Shown: positions 21,946 to 33,185 of the stretch, one piece after another | Layout of the letters: each line of letters begins with the position of its first letter | Numbering within the stretch: the stretch's first letter is position 1 | Source: Aurifilum marmelostoma | Lineage: Eukaryota > Ascomycota > Sordariomycetes > Diaporthales > Cryphonectriaceae | Assembly: GCA_027559495.1 (NCBI GenBank) | Contig: JAMXSV010000001.1 | Coordinates: 62,001-126,000, forward strand | Direction of reading: 5' to 3' | DNA length: 64,000 nt | Made by a program: the position numbers and the translations under genes | The notes under the pieces: generated by a model | What the model was told of the DNA's origin: nothing | The model's input: the letters and a program-made list of their open reading frames with translations, nothing else | The model's database searches: none

Positions 21946-22999
21946 TTAGTCGACCTCAGGAGACTCCAACTTGACGCCAGCTCCAGTATCCTCATCCGAG
22001 GTTGACGGTTTTGCTTGTGCAGACTGTCCATTGGCCACTTCTTTTGCAATCGCAGGCTTGGCTACTCTCATCTCGATCCTCTGCAATTCAACCTCGATCA
22101 CTGGAGTCCCTGGAGCCACCTTCGACTTTAAGCGATCGTCGTCGAGATCAAAGTACAGAGCAAAGAAGTCCCCTTCCAACACAGCCACGAAGCCCTCCCA
22201 CCCGCCCATTGTCAACCTACGATCCTGCCTTGTGACGTCGAATGGACCTTTGAAGTTGTTTTCAGCAAATAGACGCTCCCCGTACTGGACTTCGTACGTC
22301 TGCCGGTTGACACATATCCAGTTCCTACAGCATGGAAATGTCAGAGATGCCAGTTAGCAAAATAACATGATTAAATCACTCAGTGTTGACATTGGGAACA
22401 GCTATACACTACTTCGAGTATCCGCCTATCCAATGGTGTATCAGGGGACCCAAGCTAGTTGAGAGGCAGCAACAAGAAGAAACAAAAGCTTACATTATTG
22501 GAGGATCGTCATGGATGGTGGAGACCAAACCATCAAATTGAGTACCAGGGAACGGCAAATAATACCCAGCAAAAGCGTGCCCAAAGGGAACGTCGTGCTC
22601 GGTTCCGGTGTCGATGTACAGCTAGCGGCCCAATTGTGTGATCAGCAGGCAGACATTCGGTCCCCTCCGCCCAGAAACGCAGACATCAAACAAGACTTCT
22701 GGGTAGTTGAGAGCACAAACATACTTTGCCTCCCGAGAGGACCACATGTTTTCCCTCGATCTTAGCACTGTATTCTGATGACTTTGGACAGTGTACCACG
22801 AGGTTGTTCTTCCTGACAAGCTAGTCAGCTATTTGTCCGAAGGGTTGTGATGACATGACAAGCGTTATCCTCACTTCGTAGGTGGCCCTCACCTGCTTCG
22901 ATGTTCTTGTCTTCTTGACTTCGCTTGGACTTGCCGTATAGCTTCGATCCCTCCGACAACGGTCGCGAAAGCAACAAGAAAGTCGACTTGTTGAGACAT
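21946..22999 (-). CDS. Conserved fungal membrane-anchored protein, five exons
   Basis: A conserved fungal protein of unknown function, 247 residues. Exons: 22999-22893, 22812-22725, 22621-22494, 22454-22413 and 22324-21946, all with GT-AG borders and consistent phase. The start MSQQVDFLVAFATVVGG gives one N-terminal membrane helix (about residues 5-17), then a basic region rich in Arg/Lys (IRQVQAKSRRQEHRSRKNN). The main body carries LYIDTGTEHDVPFGHAFAGY, HHWIGGYSKNWICVN, YEVQYGERLF, GPFDVTRQDRRLTMGGWEGF and ALYFDLDDDRL, ending in an acidic tail. I recognise this pattern from uncharacterised Pezizomycotina proteins. The third intron would be only 39 bases and exon 4 only 42 bases; skipping exon 4 also keeps frame (PPIMNWICVN), so this part is less certain. 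No catalytic motif is evident. Confidence 0.72.
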
Positions 23000-23994
23000 C
23001 CCCGCGGTTTGAGTAGCGGGTGCGTCCACTGCCGATCACCGTTGCGCATAGGAAGAAAGAGGGGGTGACCTCGCAGCACCCCGACGAAATATATGTCAAA
23101 CAGTGACCTTAGGCGGCTGAACCCATATTGGGTCGATCGATGAGATACGTGGTACAGAAGCGCCCATCATTCGATTCCCATCCCGAGGGTGCACTAGTGT
23201 TACGGTGAAGAAGCCCAATCGACGCCCACAACGTGGCTCGGGACGGTCAAGAAAAGGCATTCATTAACCGATAAACCCCGCACTTAATTCTCTCTGCATT
23301 GTATTCGTGACACGGCACGGAAGCAAGAGGGTTGCAGTCGGCACACATCCCGGGCTAGGTAATATCGCTGAGTGTGGTAGTGCTGCCAGCGTGGCGCCGC
23401 CTCGCGAATCCTACGAGTTGCTTCTGCGGACTGATCCGGCCGGTACTTCTGCTGCTGCTCACCGCTTGCATGTATGTGGCTGTGAAACCTGACCCCTCGA
23501 TTGAGCAGCTATAGCCGTTATTTGAAGCACTGCTGCAGAGACACATCATTCGATGTGGCTGACTCGAGCCAGATGGCTTGGTGGACGGCCTATTATTCGA
23601 CCCGATCAGCGGGCACCTCCGCCGGCCATGGTGATGGTATTGGTGATATCTTTCTGGAGACGCTGGCGAGAATTGTACCGGAGGGGGCCCAAGAGTAACA
23701 AAACTTGCTTCCGGCCATCGCTCAGCTCCGATGGAGACATATTTGAGCTGCTGGTTTGGGGAGCTCGGCTCGGATGAAGGGCAAGAGGAGGTATTACAGC
23801 AGCGTAGACACGAGAACGAGATTCAACTATAAAGAGCAGGAGATATCCTCCTCTGATGGAGTGTTTTCTTGTTCTCGAGCATCTCACTTCGAGATTCACA
23901 GAGCACCCTGGCTGAACTACCTTCAAAAACTCACCTCTTTCCTCCATTTCCCCAATTCCCTCCAGCCAACAATTCCATCTTAACGAATCCAAAC
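23000..23994. other. Divergent intergenic region with promoter
   Basis: Separates the five-exon gene (-) from the small three-exon gene (+). The frame at 23606-23992 (-) runs antisense to the promoter and has no motif. A TATA box for the plus-strand gene is at 23828. Confidence 0.5.
23828..23834 (+). promoter_or_regulatory. TATA box of the small three-exon gene
   Basis: TATAAAG lies 167 bases upstream of ATG 23995 and is followed by a C/T-rich leader (cctttcctccatttccccaa-like, 23935-23965). Confidence 0.55.
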
Positions 23995-24479
23995 ATGTCT
24001 TCTCCGTGAGTTAACTTGCTTTTTCGTTATCGTACTGCTTGAGAACCGTCATTTGCTAAGACGAACCACATGTAATTAGAACCAAGACCACCCCGGCGGC
24101 TGTTGAGAAAGCCGGCCCCCATGGACCTCTGAGCAGCGGTCCTCTGAACAGCGGTCCTCTGAACAACGGCCCTCGCTTCGGTGAGGAGTCCAGGGAGTCC
24201 AAGATGGTTCCGCACCACCTTCCCATGCCTGGTCTCTCTGGCCATGCCAATAGCTCCGTTGGTAGAGTCTCATCGTTTCCTTATACCTTTTCATAGCGCC
24301 TCCATCCCCTTGATTATTACTGATCGCCCATTCTTCCAGGCAACCTCCTCAAGGGACCGGTCGACCACGAAGGCAACCTCAAGGATGCTTCACTTACAGT
24401 TGGAATTAAACTTGACCTCGAGGCCGAGGTTCACCTTACAGCCAGAGTTAGGGGCGATATCCTTGTTGGTCTTTATTAA
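23995..24479 (+). CDS. Small conserved fungal protein with Gly-Pro-Leu repeats
   Basis: A spliced 110-residue gene whose exons are too short to stand out alone: 23995-24005 (11 bases, ATG TCT TCT CC), 24080-24261 and 24340-24479, with introns of 74 and 78 bases, all GT-AG and in phase. The N-terminal part contains GPLSSGPLNSGPLNNGPR, a tandem GPL-type repeat, then PHHLPMPGLSGHANSSVG. The C-terminal part reads LTVGIKLDLEAEVHLTARVR and ends GDILVGLY, an alternating hydrophobic/charged pattern suggesting beta-strands. I recall similar KLDLEAEVHL-type C-termini in uncharacterised small ascomycete proteins; function unknown. There is no signal peptide. The upstream TATA box and leader support expression. 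Confidence 0.7.
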
Positions 24480-26652
24480 CGGGGCTAAGCGGCGAGACGT
24501 GCTGGTCTCGGGTGACGTTCATCTCGGGGTATGGTCGACGTGTCAAGGATTCCTAGCAAAGATTGGAGAGACTGCCATAGCTTTTCTGACTTTTACTTGG
24601 GATGTGTGTGTATTGGGCCCTGCAGGTTTCGCTCTTGGCTCGATCACACTGTCACTGGCTACGCTCATTTAAGCTAATGAATACACGCACTCTTGCACCC
24701 TTAAACATGAGATACATTTGGCACTATCATCACGCTATGACCATCATCAATGAGACCTTTTCATTGGTGGTTGATTTGTGAGAAGCTTCGGGTAGTAACC
24801 CACATAACACCTAATGCTGACCACCAGCATTCCCTGAAAAGGCGAGGTACTTAGTCTGAAACCGCCACACTAATGTAATTTAATCATGCTCTGCATACCG
24901 GCCCACAATACGAGGGGAAGCGATTCAATCATTACAGTCGTCAGGACGGCGTATTGGGGACGGACAAGGAAGCAAGCGCACGTCCCTGTGCATCCACACT
25001 ACTTAATATCTGTGCGATGATCTCGCGGTGTACCAACGGTGAAAGAATGAGCAGGAAGATGTCATGGACTATTTACTGTAATACTATACTTGGCAAGGGT
25101 CACCTCAGCAGGCCTAGACTACGCCACGAGCTCACGCCCTCTCCCGCGCTGCAGAGTAGGGTTGGCCATCACTGATTGGCTTGATCAGTATCACACGCTA
25201 CCGGTCTGCGGGCTTTGTCAGAGATGAGTCTGGACCGCAAAAGCGACAGTAGGGTACAAAGAAGAACTCTGCTGTGCGGTTTGCAACCACGAAAGTTTAT
25301 GGCTCGAGGTGAGCGGTGGCGCTCTCACCTATATGGGAAGTAGGCAATCATTTTCATCAATCACCAGCTGTTGAGACACTGGGGGACGAGATCTGAGAGA
25401 ATTGAAGCCGCTAGTTGTCAGTCACTTATGTGTCTCATTCTAAGGTCAGTCCGACGATGAGAGCACGTCTGACCAGATGTCGTGAGGACAGTGACTGAAA
25501 TTTGGGAGAACTTCTCCAGTGCATGCTTTACAACAACGTCAGTTCGACCGTCCTGGTTGACTTCGGCACGTCTTCAGCTCATCCGTTCGGACGAAAAGCA
25601 GTCTCATGACCAGATGAATCAATAATCGTCTACTCAAAACAATGTATATCCACTCACTAATTAGCATCAGGAGGCCTTCGGCTCCGACGGCTACTGTCCA
25701 TGTCCCTCTCCCTCCTTGATGTTGTCAGCACCAAGTCTGTCCGTCTCTATTGCTTGATGTATGTTTAATTTTGAGACGTTTGATCGCACTGCCGTGCGAT
25801 GCCATATAAGAGCGCAGATAGGGGAGGGATGTACGGAATGAATTACAGGACAGAATGGGACGTAGTTATCGCCAACCATGGTCAGCACCGCCCATTTTAG
25901 TGAACCCATTCAGTCACACAGTTTACGTGGTAGCGATGATAAGAAATACTTGTCCATTCAGTCCAAACTGTTATCAAAAACAAGCTAGCTCGAGTGAGCG
26001 ATGGGCTGCGAAGGTGTATTACTCGTTGTCACGGGCACAGTTGTAGGCTGAAGTCGTAGGTCCTTGTGCTGAGCCCCGGATGCACACCTGGAGCGATGAA
26101 AGAGGGTCAGATGATCACGCCATTAGATGGCGCTGTGCCAGCATGAACACAAATAGCGGCTGAACAGGATTTACGAGCCACGAAAAATCCAAATTACAGC
26201 ACAGATGCCTCAAAAGTACCGCGGCGCAGGTGGGAGCTGTGCTGTTCACCAAATATTAGTCTGGCGCAAGTTGGGGGCGGAACTCTCAGCCCTGAAATAA
26301 CCTGGTAGGCTCATTTTAGGCGAGCAGCCGAACGGCAGCGACATATTTCTATTTGAGTTTCTCCTAGCTCATACGTAATCACTCAATCTCACAGCTTGGA
26401 TTCCCGACTTCCTTCAGCCCTGCTCTGATTGTGGTACGATAGAAGCCTTCCTTCACTAGATAAATAGGTTGGCGACCGGCATTGGCATTGTACCATCACC
26501 CCGAATACATACGCTAATTATCATCAATAACAGGGCCGTGTGCCAAATTTTACAGTCTGGTCCTGTTGGGAGAGAGCCACCGCCACAGATTGTTGAATAT
26601 CCATCTTTCGTACATCAACAAGCATAGGACCTTGAACCTCTGGTTTACAGCC
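24480..26652. other. Long gene-poor stretch
   Basis: No frame longer than about 75 codons and no motif seen on either strand. Composition is unremarkable and I see no repeat or transposon ends. Confidence 0.5.
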
Positions 26653-27129
26653 ATGGCCACCAAGTTACTTTCTCAATCCGATGCGATACCCGCACCGCTG
26701 CGCATCTGCCGGAAACGCCTCGACACAGCTTTCACCGAGGTGCCTGCGCAAACAATGACGCCAGAACTTCAGGCCTTGAGATGTGGCACACTTTCGAGAC
26801 TTCCCGCCCAACCAATTTTTGACCATTCCGAAGGTCTCATCCACGAGCGGACTCCGATATCCAAAGCGTGCAAGTGTCAAAAAAGTCCAGTCTCACCGTC
26901 CGCATCCCCAGTATCCTCTTCGAGCAGCTTTTGCTCGAGCAATAGAAGCACATCACTTGACTTCTCTGCCTTGTTCATGAAGTCACCAACCCTCCGTCAC
27001 GGCCTCGAGAACTGCACTTGTAACCACGGCAATGCGTATCGACAGAGTCCGTTGCAGGGAGCTTGTGGACTTGCCCAGAATCGAGGATATAGCATTGGCT
27101 CCGATCTGGCAGCTGTCTTTTCGAGTTGA
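26653..27129 (+). CDS. Hypothetical protein, uncertain
   Basis: An intron-less frame of 158 residues starting MATKLLSQSDAIPAPLRICR. It is Ser-rich (SPSASPVSSSSSFCSSNRS near residues 80-100) with scattered cysteines and no recognised domain. The frame is open further upstream to an ATG at 26566, but the 26653 start looks more natural. It could be a lineage-specific gene or a chance frame; composition differs little from the surroundings. Confidence 0.35.
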   Translation: MATKLLSQSDAIPAPLRICRKRLDTAFTEVPAQTMTPELQALRCGTLSRLPAQPIFDHSEGLIHERTPISKACKCQKSPVSPSASPVSSSSSFCSSNRSTSLDFSALFMKSPTLRHGLENCTCNHGNAYRQSPLQGACGLAQNRGYSIGSDLAAVFSS

Positions 27130-27943
27130 GTTTCAAGAGCACTGGTTTCACGAGAGTTTCGGACAGGCCGTGTGAGAGAATTTTTTACCGCAGACGATGC
27201 AGGACTTTGGCACTGATGCTGAATAGATGGGGGGAAAGATCCTAGGTGTGGGTCGAGCCCTTACATCACTTACTTCACTCGCTTCGAAGGGGGAAAACTG
27301 CCGGATCAGTAACATGCTTTTATTTTTGGCTTCAATTTTACCATTCAAGAGATACCAAAGCCTTAATTAGGCCAAAACTTCCAGTGTCTGTTTCTAAGGG
27401 CTTTGACCTAGATAAAAGCCACCCCCAGAAATGACACCTGAGTTGCACTCTTTCTCCAAGTACCTACTAATTTAGTGATTTTGTATATCCCTGAGATGAA
27501 TACTGTTTGTTCAAATTAGGATACTCAACATCCTGATTTGCTCCGGACATACGGCAGCTAGAAAACTCTATATCGGTGACAAGACCCCAAGCCACGTCAA
27601 AGACCGCAGTCAGACAATATCTCTAGTAATGTTTGACCACCTAGTAATCACCTCGATCAGTTAATTGTCATGGAAGCACCCTTACTATGCCTGTCACGAC
27701 TATTCTGACCTCGTATCGCTGTAAAGGGTTTAGGAAATGGGTTGACTCCACACTATTGCTGCTCGCATTTATGTTACGGATTTAAGGAGCTAAGAAACGG
27801 AGATTATCTCAAATGCAGCGAAGTTGGATGTTGAGGATTGAACTTTTTCCGGTGGTCTATAAAGCGTCCTTGACAATTTGTCAACAGTGGACTTTACTGA
27901 AAATCCTGATACGAGCCAAATCGGCACTTAGTGTCTTCCCACC
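27130..27943. other. Intergenic with regulator promoter
   Basis: AT-richer than the neighbours, with no supported frame. The right end has the TATA box of the Zn2Cys6 gene. Confidence 0.45.
27858..27864 (+). promoter_or_regulatory. TATA box of the Zn2Cys6 regulator
   Basis: TATAAAG lies 86 bases upstream of ATG 27944, a good distance for a short leader. Confidence 0.55.
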
Positions 27944-29409
27944 ATGTACTGCAATTGGCAGCATCTGAGTGATAATGCAGTAGAAGCTGCCCCCTGCATT
28001 GGTGACTTTACCAATACCTTCGTCCTCGGTTCGACCCCCCAGTCAAATCGAGGCTACCAAGTACTCTCTGAGGTGCCGAGAACCTTGGATCTCTCCAGGC
28101 ACCGGCGAGCCCATCGAAAGTCCAGGGCAGGCTGTCAGAATTGCAAAAGGCGGCGGGTCAAGGTACGTCATCTGCCAGCGCACGACTTTCGCGGTCACTG
28201 TTACGAAGCTGATGACAAGATGTATGGCAGTGCGATGAAGCAGAACCATGCGAAAATTGCAGCAGAAGAGGAGAGAATTGTCTGCGCCCAAGGAGGAATA
28301 GTAGACGACCTTTGAGCCCGCGCCCCATCTCGACGCCACAAACGCAGACTGTTCTCACGAGCCTCACGCCGACCAGAGGGGACATTAATTTGTTCGACCT
28401 CAGATTGTATCATCACTTTCTGACAAGCACGTATCAAACGCTCTTGTTTGAACCTGAAGTCTGGGAGCACGTGTCTCGGCTCTGTTTCGAGTTCGACTTT
28501 GTGATGAATGCGATTCTGAGCGTCGCAGCACGCCATCTCGCCTTCCTTCGGCCGGGTGACTCGACATACGCAGATGCTGCAACCAGTCACCTATGTCGTG
28601 CGTTGTCTAGATTCCGCGTTGCATTGTCCAACGACCTGGTCGTCGTTCATCCCGATGCCTTCATCGCTACCTCACTGCTGCTCCAGTTCGAGGTCTGGGC
28701 CGAAACAGACTCATTCGTCCTTCAGAATAGCAGCGACTCTCCATCATTCAACCCATCGGAAGATCATATATTCTCGTTCTGTTCGAGTTTGAAAGAGATG
28801 TTCCTTCAAAGCTTTCCGCGTGCGGCCGTGCAAAAGTCGACACTAATGCCTCATATTCAACACAATTCTGTGAACACACTGGCAACACAGGTGCAGCTTG
28901 ACGAGGGAAAGCTGGCTGTTTACCATCAACGCCTCTCCTACCACCGCCCAGTCAATTCAAAGATTCTCGATATTGCTTCACATTGTCCTGAGGTTGCTGA
29001 AATTGGTATGGTGGACCAAGAACCAGCCCCTACTTTCAAACGGCACGAGGTGCCCGATGAGATCTGCGATGGATACTCCCATATTCTTGGGCAGGTCTCA
29101 CTCATCCTCTCATTTCTGCCTCAAGATGATAAACATCATGGTGTTGATCCTCCCGGTTCGGAAACAATGCAAAGACTAGCAAGGCATATCATGTCATTAC
29201 CGATATTATGTCGTGGTACCTTCGCGTTAATGATCGCTAAGGCTGACCCACATGCTCTGATCTTGCTGTATCACTTTTATCGAGCTGTGAGGAGACTACT
29301 ACATTCGACGGATTACTGGTGGACACACAAGAGAGCTGCAGTGTTAGAATTGGCTTTGAAGCAGTGGTTGCTAGAAAACTATGCGACAGACACACTGAGT
29401 TCGGAATAA
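27944..29409 (+). CDS. Zn2Cys6 fungal transcription factor
   Basis: A 465-residue regulator from exons 27944-28162 and 28231-29409 (68-base intron). The intron lies inside the zinc cluster: AGCQNCKRRRVK joins CDEAEPCENCSRRGENC, giving Cys64, 67, 74, 80, 83 and 90 in CX2CX6CX5CX2CX6C. The position of the intron directly before the third cysteine is common in this class. The rest matches the short fungal transcription factor domain of the UPC2-like group (INLFDLRLYHHFLTSTYQTL, FVMNAILSVAARHLAF). It lies just upstream of, and on the same strand as, the SDR gene and near a P450, so it may control them; this is inference from position. The target pathway is unknown. Confidence 0.88.
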
Positions 29410-29869
29410 AAGCGAGGATGGTACTCCCAAGCATGTTATCTCAGGAGAGAAAACCGTAGAGTCAATGCTTTGTGCTGTATGATACATTTTATCTGTAGCA
29501 TCACCTCATGAAGAGGAATGACTTTATCTGATTATTATTAATTAGGGCAAAAGCCCACAGTGCAGCTCTCGGTAACCATCTCAGCCTCCCATCTCAACTC
29601 GAGGATGATGATCAATAGATGCGGTAATCATGCCTTTCCTCTTTGGGCTCGTATCGCCATACTCAGCTTAGTGCTTTTCTCTTACGCATTACCCAAGGAT
29701 GAATAACAGATGGCTCAGTCTTTTACTGGATATTGACATAACCTTGGAAGGGACAGTGGGGATGCGGGCAATGCCAACTATAAAGGAAGCTGAGTCGTCC
29801 ACCGTTGTTTCAAGGACAACATGGCGTATCAACTCGAACTTGTACCGTTCTTTCCTCTCTCTATACATC
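29410..29869. other. Short intergenic region and SDR promoter
   Basis: Separates the regulator and SDR genes. The SDR frame is open from 29699, but the residues before ATG 29870 span the TATA box and are not family-like. Confidence 0.45.
29779..29785 (+). promoter_or_regulatory. TATA box of the SDR gene
   Basis: TATAAAG lies 91 bases upstream of ATG 29870; it supports the later start rather than ATG 29699. Confidence 0.55.
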
Positions 29870-30955
29870 ATGGTGTCTTTATCTCAAATTGTCGCGTCAA
29901 ACAAACGCATCGCCGCCACATTTCCTGGCCAACTAGTGGCAGTCTTTGTGGGAGGCACCAGTGGTGTGGGCGAATATACCCTCAAAGCCCTGGCCAGGTA
30001 CGCTCCTCGAACCCGGATCTACATCGTTGGGCGTTCCCAGGAGTCTGCCGACCGGATCATCAAAGAATGCCAAGGCATCAACGCAAATGGCACATATAAC
30101 TTTATACAAGCCGACATCAGCCTGCTGAAGAACATTGACGACGTATGTCGCCAGCTCAAGAGCAGAGAGAAGGCGATCAACCTCTTATTCCAGACTCAAG
30201 GCACTATGGCCTTCTCTAAGAGTATGTTAGCTTTTGAGTCTTCTTTTCGTCCTGCTGCTGTTTCACTAACAAATGACAAAGCGACATCTGAGGGACTTCC
30301 ACTCGCTTCCGGCATCACAAGTCACGGTCGTACACGCTTTTGCCTCAACCTTCTCCCTCTCTTACGAAACGCGAAGACCCTCCGCCGGGTTGTAAGCGTT
30401 GCGGCCGCAACATGTGAAGGTCCTTTCGACGTCAACAATCTCGCCGGCGAGGGCTATTCTCTACACCAGTGGCGTGCCCAGACTGCGTCCCTACAGACAC
30501 TGTTGCTCGATGAAGTGGCTCGGCGTGCACCCGATGTCTCCTTCATTCATACCGTTCCAGGCGTCGTCAAGAGTGGCATTATGCGCGACGTAGAGCCGAC
30601 CCTCGGGCTGTCCATCATCATCGGCATCAGCAAACTCCTAGCGCCGTTCATTGAGACCTCACCTGACGACTGTGCTGAGCAGCAGTTATTCATTGCTACG
30701 TCTGCCAAGTTTCCGGCTCGGCAGCACAGTGCCGATGAAACAGGCGTACCGTTGACTGGAGGCCTCGAGACGGCGAGAGGAATTGATGGTCAGATAAGCA
30801 GTGGTGTGTACTCTGTCGATAACAAAGGCGAGAGCGCTTCGCCCCAGGTGGAGAACCTTGTGCGCCAGTTCAAGAGTGACGGCTCTGCAGAAAAAGCGTG
30901 GGAGCATATCAGAGCGGATTACATTAGGATTACAAGTGTGGAAGTCGAGGTCTAA
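29870..30955 (+). CDS. Short-chain dehydrogenase/reductase
   Basis: A 341-residue SDR from exons 29870-30221 and 30282-30955. The 60-base intron is a multiple of three and open, but its removal gives AFSKTTSEGLPLA, matching the family, so it is likely real. The nucleotide-binding motif is GGTSGVG at residues 28-34 after a hydrophobic strand (VAVFV). LLFQTQGTMAFS corresponds to the NxxG-containing strand 4 region. This SDR type often sits beside polyketide or terpene genes in fungi. Oddity: where relatives read SxxxYYSRxRF, this protein has GITSHGRTRF, so the usual catalytic Tyr of YxxxK is not visible. It may be catalytically changed or inactive. The start was chosen by TATA position and by the N-terminal distance to the glycine motif. 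Confidence 0.83.
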   Translation: MVSLSQIVASNKRIAATFPGQLVAVFVGGTSGVGEYTLKALARYAPRTRIYIVGRSQESADRIIKECQGINANGTYNFIQADISLLKNIDDVCRQLKSREKAINLLFQTQGTMAFSKSMLAFESSFRPAAVSLTNDKATSEGLPLASGITSHGRTRFCLNLLPLLRNAKTLRRVVSVAAATCEGPFDVNNLAGEGYSLHQWRAQTASLQTLLLDEVARRAPDVSFIHTVPGVVKSGIMRDVEPTLGLSIIIGISKLLAPFIETSPDDCAEQQLFIATSAKFPARQHSADETGVPLTGGLETARGIDGQISSGVYSVDNKGESASPQVENLVRQFKSDGSAEKAWEHIRADYIRITSVEVEV

Positions 30956-31490
30956 TTTGTTAATTACATAGTAACTACTTGACTATAGGTTTGGAAGATC
31001 GCTCACGGCCACACAAATCTTGGGTATGAAGGAGACGACACAATTACATCTCACTCAATAGACATCCAACTGAATCATGTTGTCTTGAAACCACAGGTCC
31101 CATCTTTTATTACAAATCTCGTTGCCTTGGCCAGGAAGCGAACGTAGAGCATAATGAAACGATCGATTAATGCAGCAGTTGCTTCACGAAGTGCTGCCGG
31201 ATAGTATCGGGAAGTTAAAAGGTACATGACGCTCCAGATTGGGATCAACCTTGAAGGCCGCAAATAAAGAACGAGAAGCTTCACGGCATACTTATACGAC
31301 CTGTCGACAAAGTCTCCCAAGGCGATTCCAGTCTTCATACTCGAAGTGAAACTTGAGGCTCATGAGACACGACTCAATCAAAAGAATCGATGTGAAATGA
31401 TTCCGTTCTTTAGTCGCCCAAATTGAAGGCTTTCTAGTGTACAAAGCGTCTACAGTCCCCTAGTTTGTACAGTCTAACCAAGTCGATGCA
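30956..31490. other. Convergent intergenic region
   Basis: Lies between the SDR (+) and P450 (-) stops. One minus-strand frame at 31075-31338 (87 codons, hydrophobic and basic, start MKTGIALGDFVDRSYKY) has no family match I know and an in-frame stop upstream. Confidence 0.4.
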
Positions 31491-33185
31491 TCAAATCTTG
31501 AGCCTAACCTGCGCCCTCACCGGCTTCGCGCGCACCATCAGCGGGCCCTTGATCCACAATGCGTAGGATTGCTGCTTCGCCCAATTCCTGCTTTCCTCAC
31601 ACAGCTCCAGGTCGTACTTGAAGAGCATCGTGGCCAAGATGAGTCTCATCTCACACTTTGCCATGTTCTGACCCAGACAGTTACGAGGGCCGAAACCAAA
31701 AGGCTGGTGTGCGGCGAAGGCATCGTTCTCGTAACGCGGATCCTCTCCGAGCCAGCGCTCGGGAATATACTTGTCTGCGTCCTTGAAGTTCGCCTCGGAG
31801 TGGTATGTCGACCAGTGATGGACTGACACTCGTGTGTCCGCTGGAATCCATCTGCCGCAGACCATTGATCCTCCAGGTAGCACCAGTCGAGGGCTACCAA
31901 TCGGCACTGGTGGGTAGACTCGAAGTGCTTCTTTGAGACCTAAAGTTCGGGGGTGACAGTTAGAACTCTGATCTTGGAGCCCGGCAGATATCTGTAGACA
32001 TCTATTCACTCACAAGCATTGAGGTATTTTAGGTTGGCAAGACTATCAAAATGGATCTCCTCCAAGCTGCGGAAGCTGCTGCGTACTTCCTCAACCAGCA
32101 TTTTGAACCTTCTCTGGTCGCACAGGAGGTAATAGATAGCGCCGCTTAGAAGAGTAGCTGTGAGAAATCCCTCGAGTCAGCACAATTGGGCAAGCATTTT
32201 GAGGGTTCATAACTGAGTAGCAATCTGTTTAAAGTCTTACCCGTCGTTTCTGAGCCTGCCAGCATGAATATTTCCGAGTTTGAATGCATCTCCTCTATTG
32301 TCAACCCCTTGCCTTGTTCCAAAGCTTCCATGACGAGGTTCCACACGTCAGGCTGGTCTGAACCCAGTTCAAGGCGCTTGTCGACGCGCTCCGCTGAGTG
32401 CCTACAGTGAGCCACTCGCTGTTTGGTCACCCATTTCGGCTCGAAACGAGTGAAGATGCTGTTCAGGACCGGATAGTAACAAATGACTGACACGAAGGGC
32501 AGCATCTTGAGGCTTTCAAAGATGGCCCGGACCCAAGGGCTGTATTCGTTCTTGGCAAGAAGGTCGAGGTTCTGGCCGAAACAGAGCTCGGCCATGACGT
32601 CGAACGTGGTGAAATTGAGCAGCTGGGTCATCTCCACGGGCTTCGTGCCGTCATTGCCCACCTCCGAGATCTTGTACATGAGCAGGTCGACATATTTTTT
32701 GAAGAGGTGCTGCTGTTGCTTCAGGGCGCGCTCCGAGAAGGCGGGTGCAAAGAGGCGGCGGTAACGTGTGTGGCATTCTTGATCGGTTGTGAGTATGCTC
32801 AAGGTATCTTGGGACGATCAGTCAGTTGCCGCATCCCTCATGATGAATCAAACCAAGCCTGATCCTTACTGTTCACGGGCTGAGGGAAAAACTCTTGTGC
32901 CTTCTCGGTAACCTTGGGGCCATGGATGTCATGCCATGCCTGTGCCGAGGTGTAGCTCAAGTCGGTTGGGCCAAATCTAACCACTGGTCCATATTCGTCG
33001 TGAAGGTCTTTCATCCAAGGCACGTCACGGCCTTGGAAGTATTTTGACCAGTAAGGAAGGCGACTGAAGGCGCACAGCTTCGGCCCAGGGATCCCAGCAA
33101 GAGGATGAAAGGTCACACAGTACAGCGCAGTGGCAACATAGTATAATACTAATGCGGCGACCAACAGGAGGATGGAGTCCAGCAT
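31491..33185 (-). CDS. Cytochrome P450 monooxygenase
   Basis: A microsomal P450 of 491 residues. Exons: 33185-32870, 32807-32241, 32157-32014 and 31939-31491, with introns of 62, 83 and 74 bases. An N-terminal membrane anchor (SILLLVAALVLYYVATALY, about 4-22) is followed by the proline hinge HPLAGIPGPKLCAF. The I-helix oxygen-binding motif AGSETTG is split by intron 2; the ExxR motif of helix K is in LKEALRVYPP; the haem-binding loop FGFGPRNCLG carries the cysteine thiolate ligand. The overall pattern (QECHTRYRRLFAPAFSERAL, PERWLGED) fits the fungal CYP65/isotrichodermin C-15 hydroxylase-like group, though the substrate is unknown. It converges with the SDR and lies within 4 kb of a Zn2Cys6 regulator, which suggests a secondary-metabolism role. 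Confidence 0.92.

Noticed and set aside
24480..26652. Search for a transposon or CRISPR-like repeat array in gene-poor DNA
   Set aside because: No direct repeats, terminal inverted repeats or transposase-like frame were seen; CRISPR arrays are not expected in a fungal nucleus.
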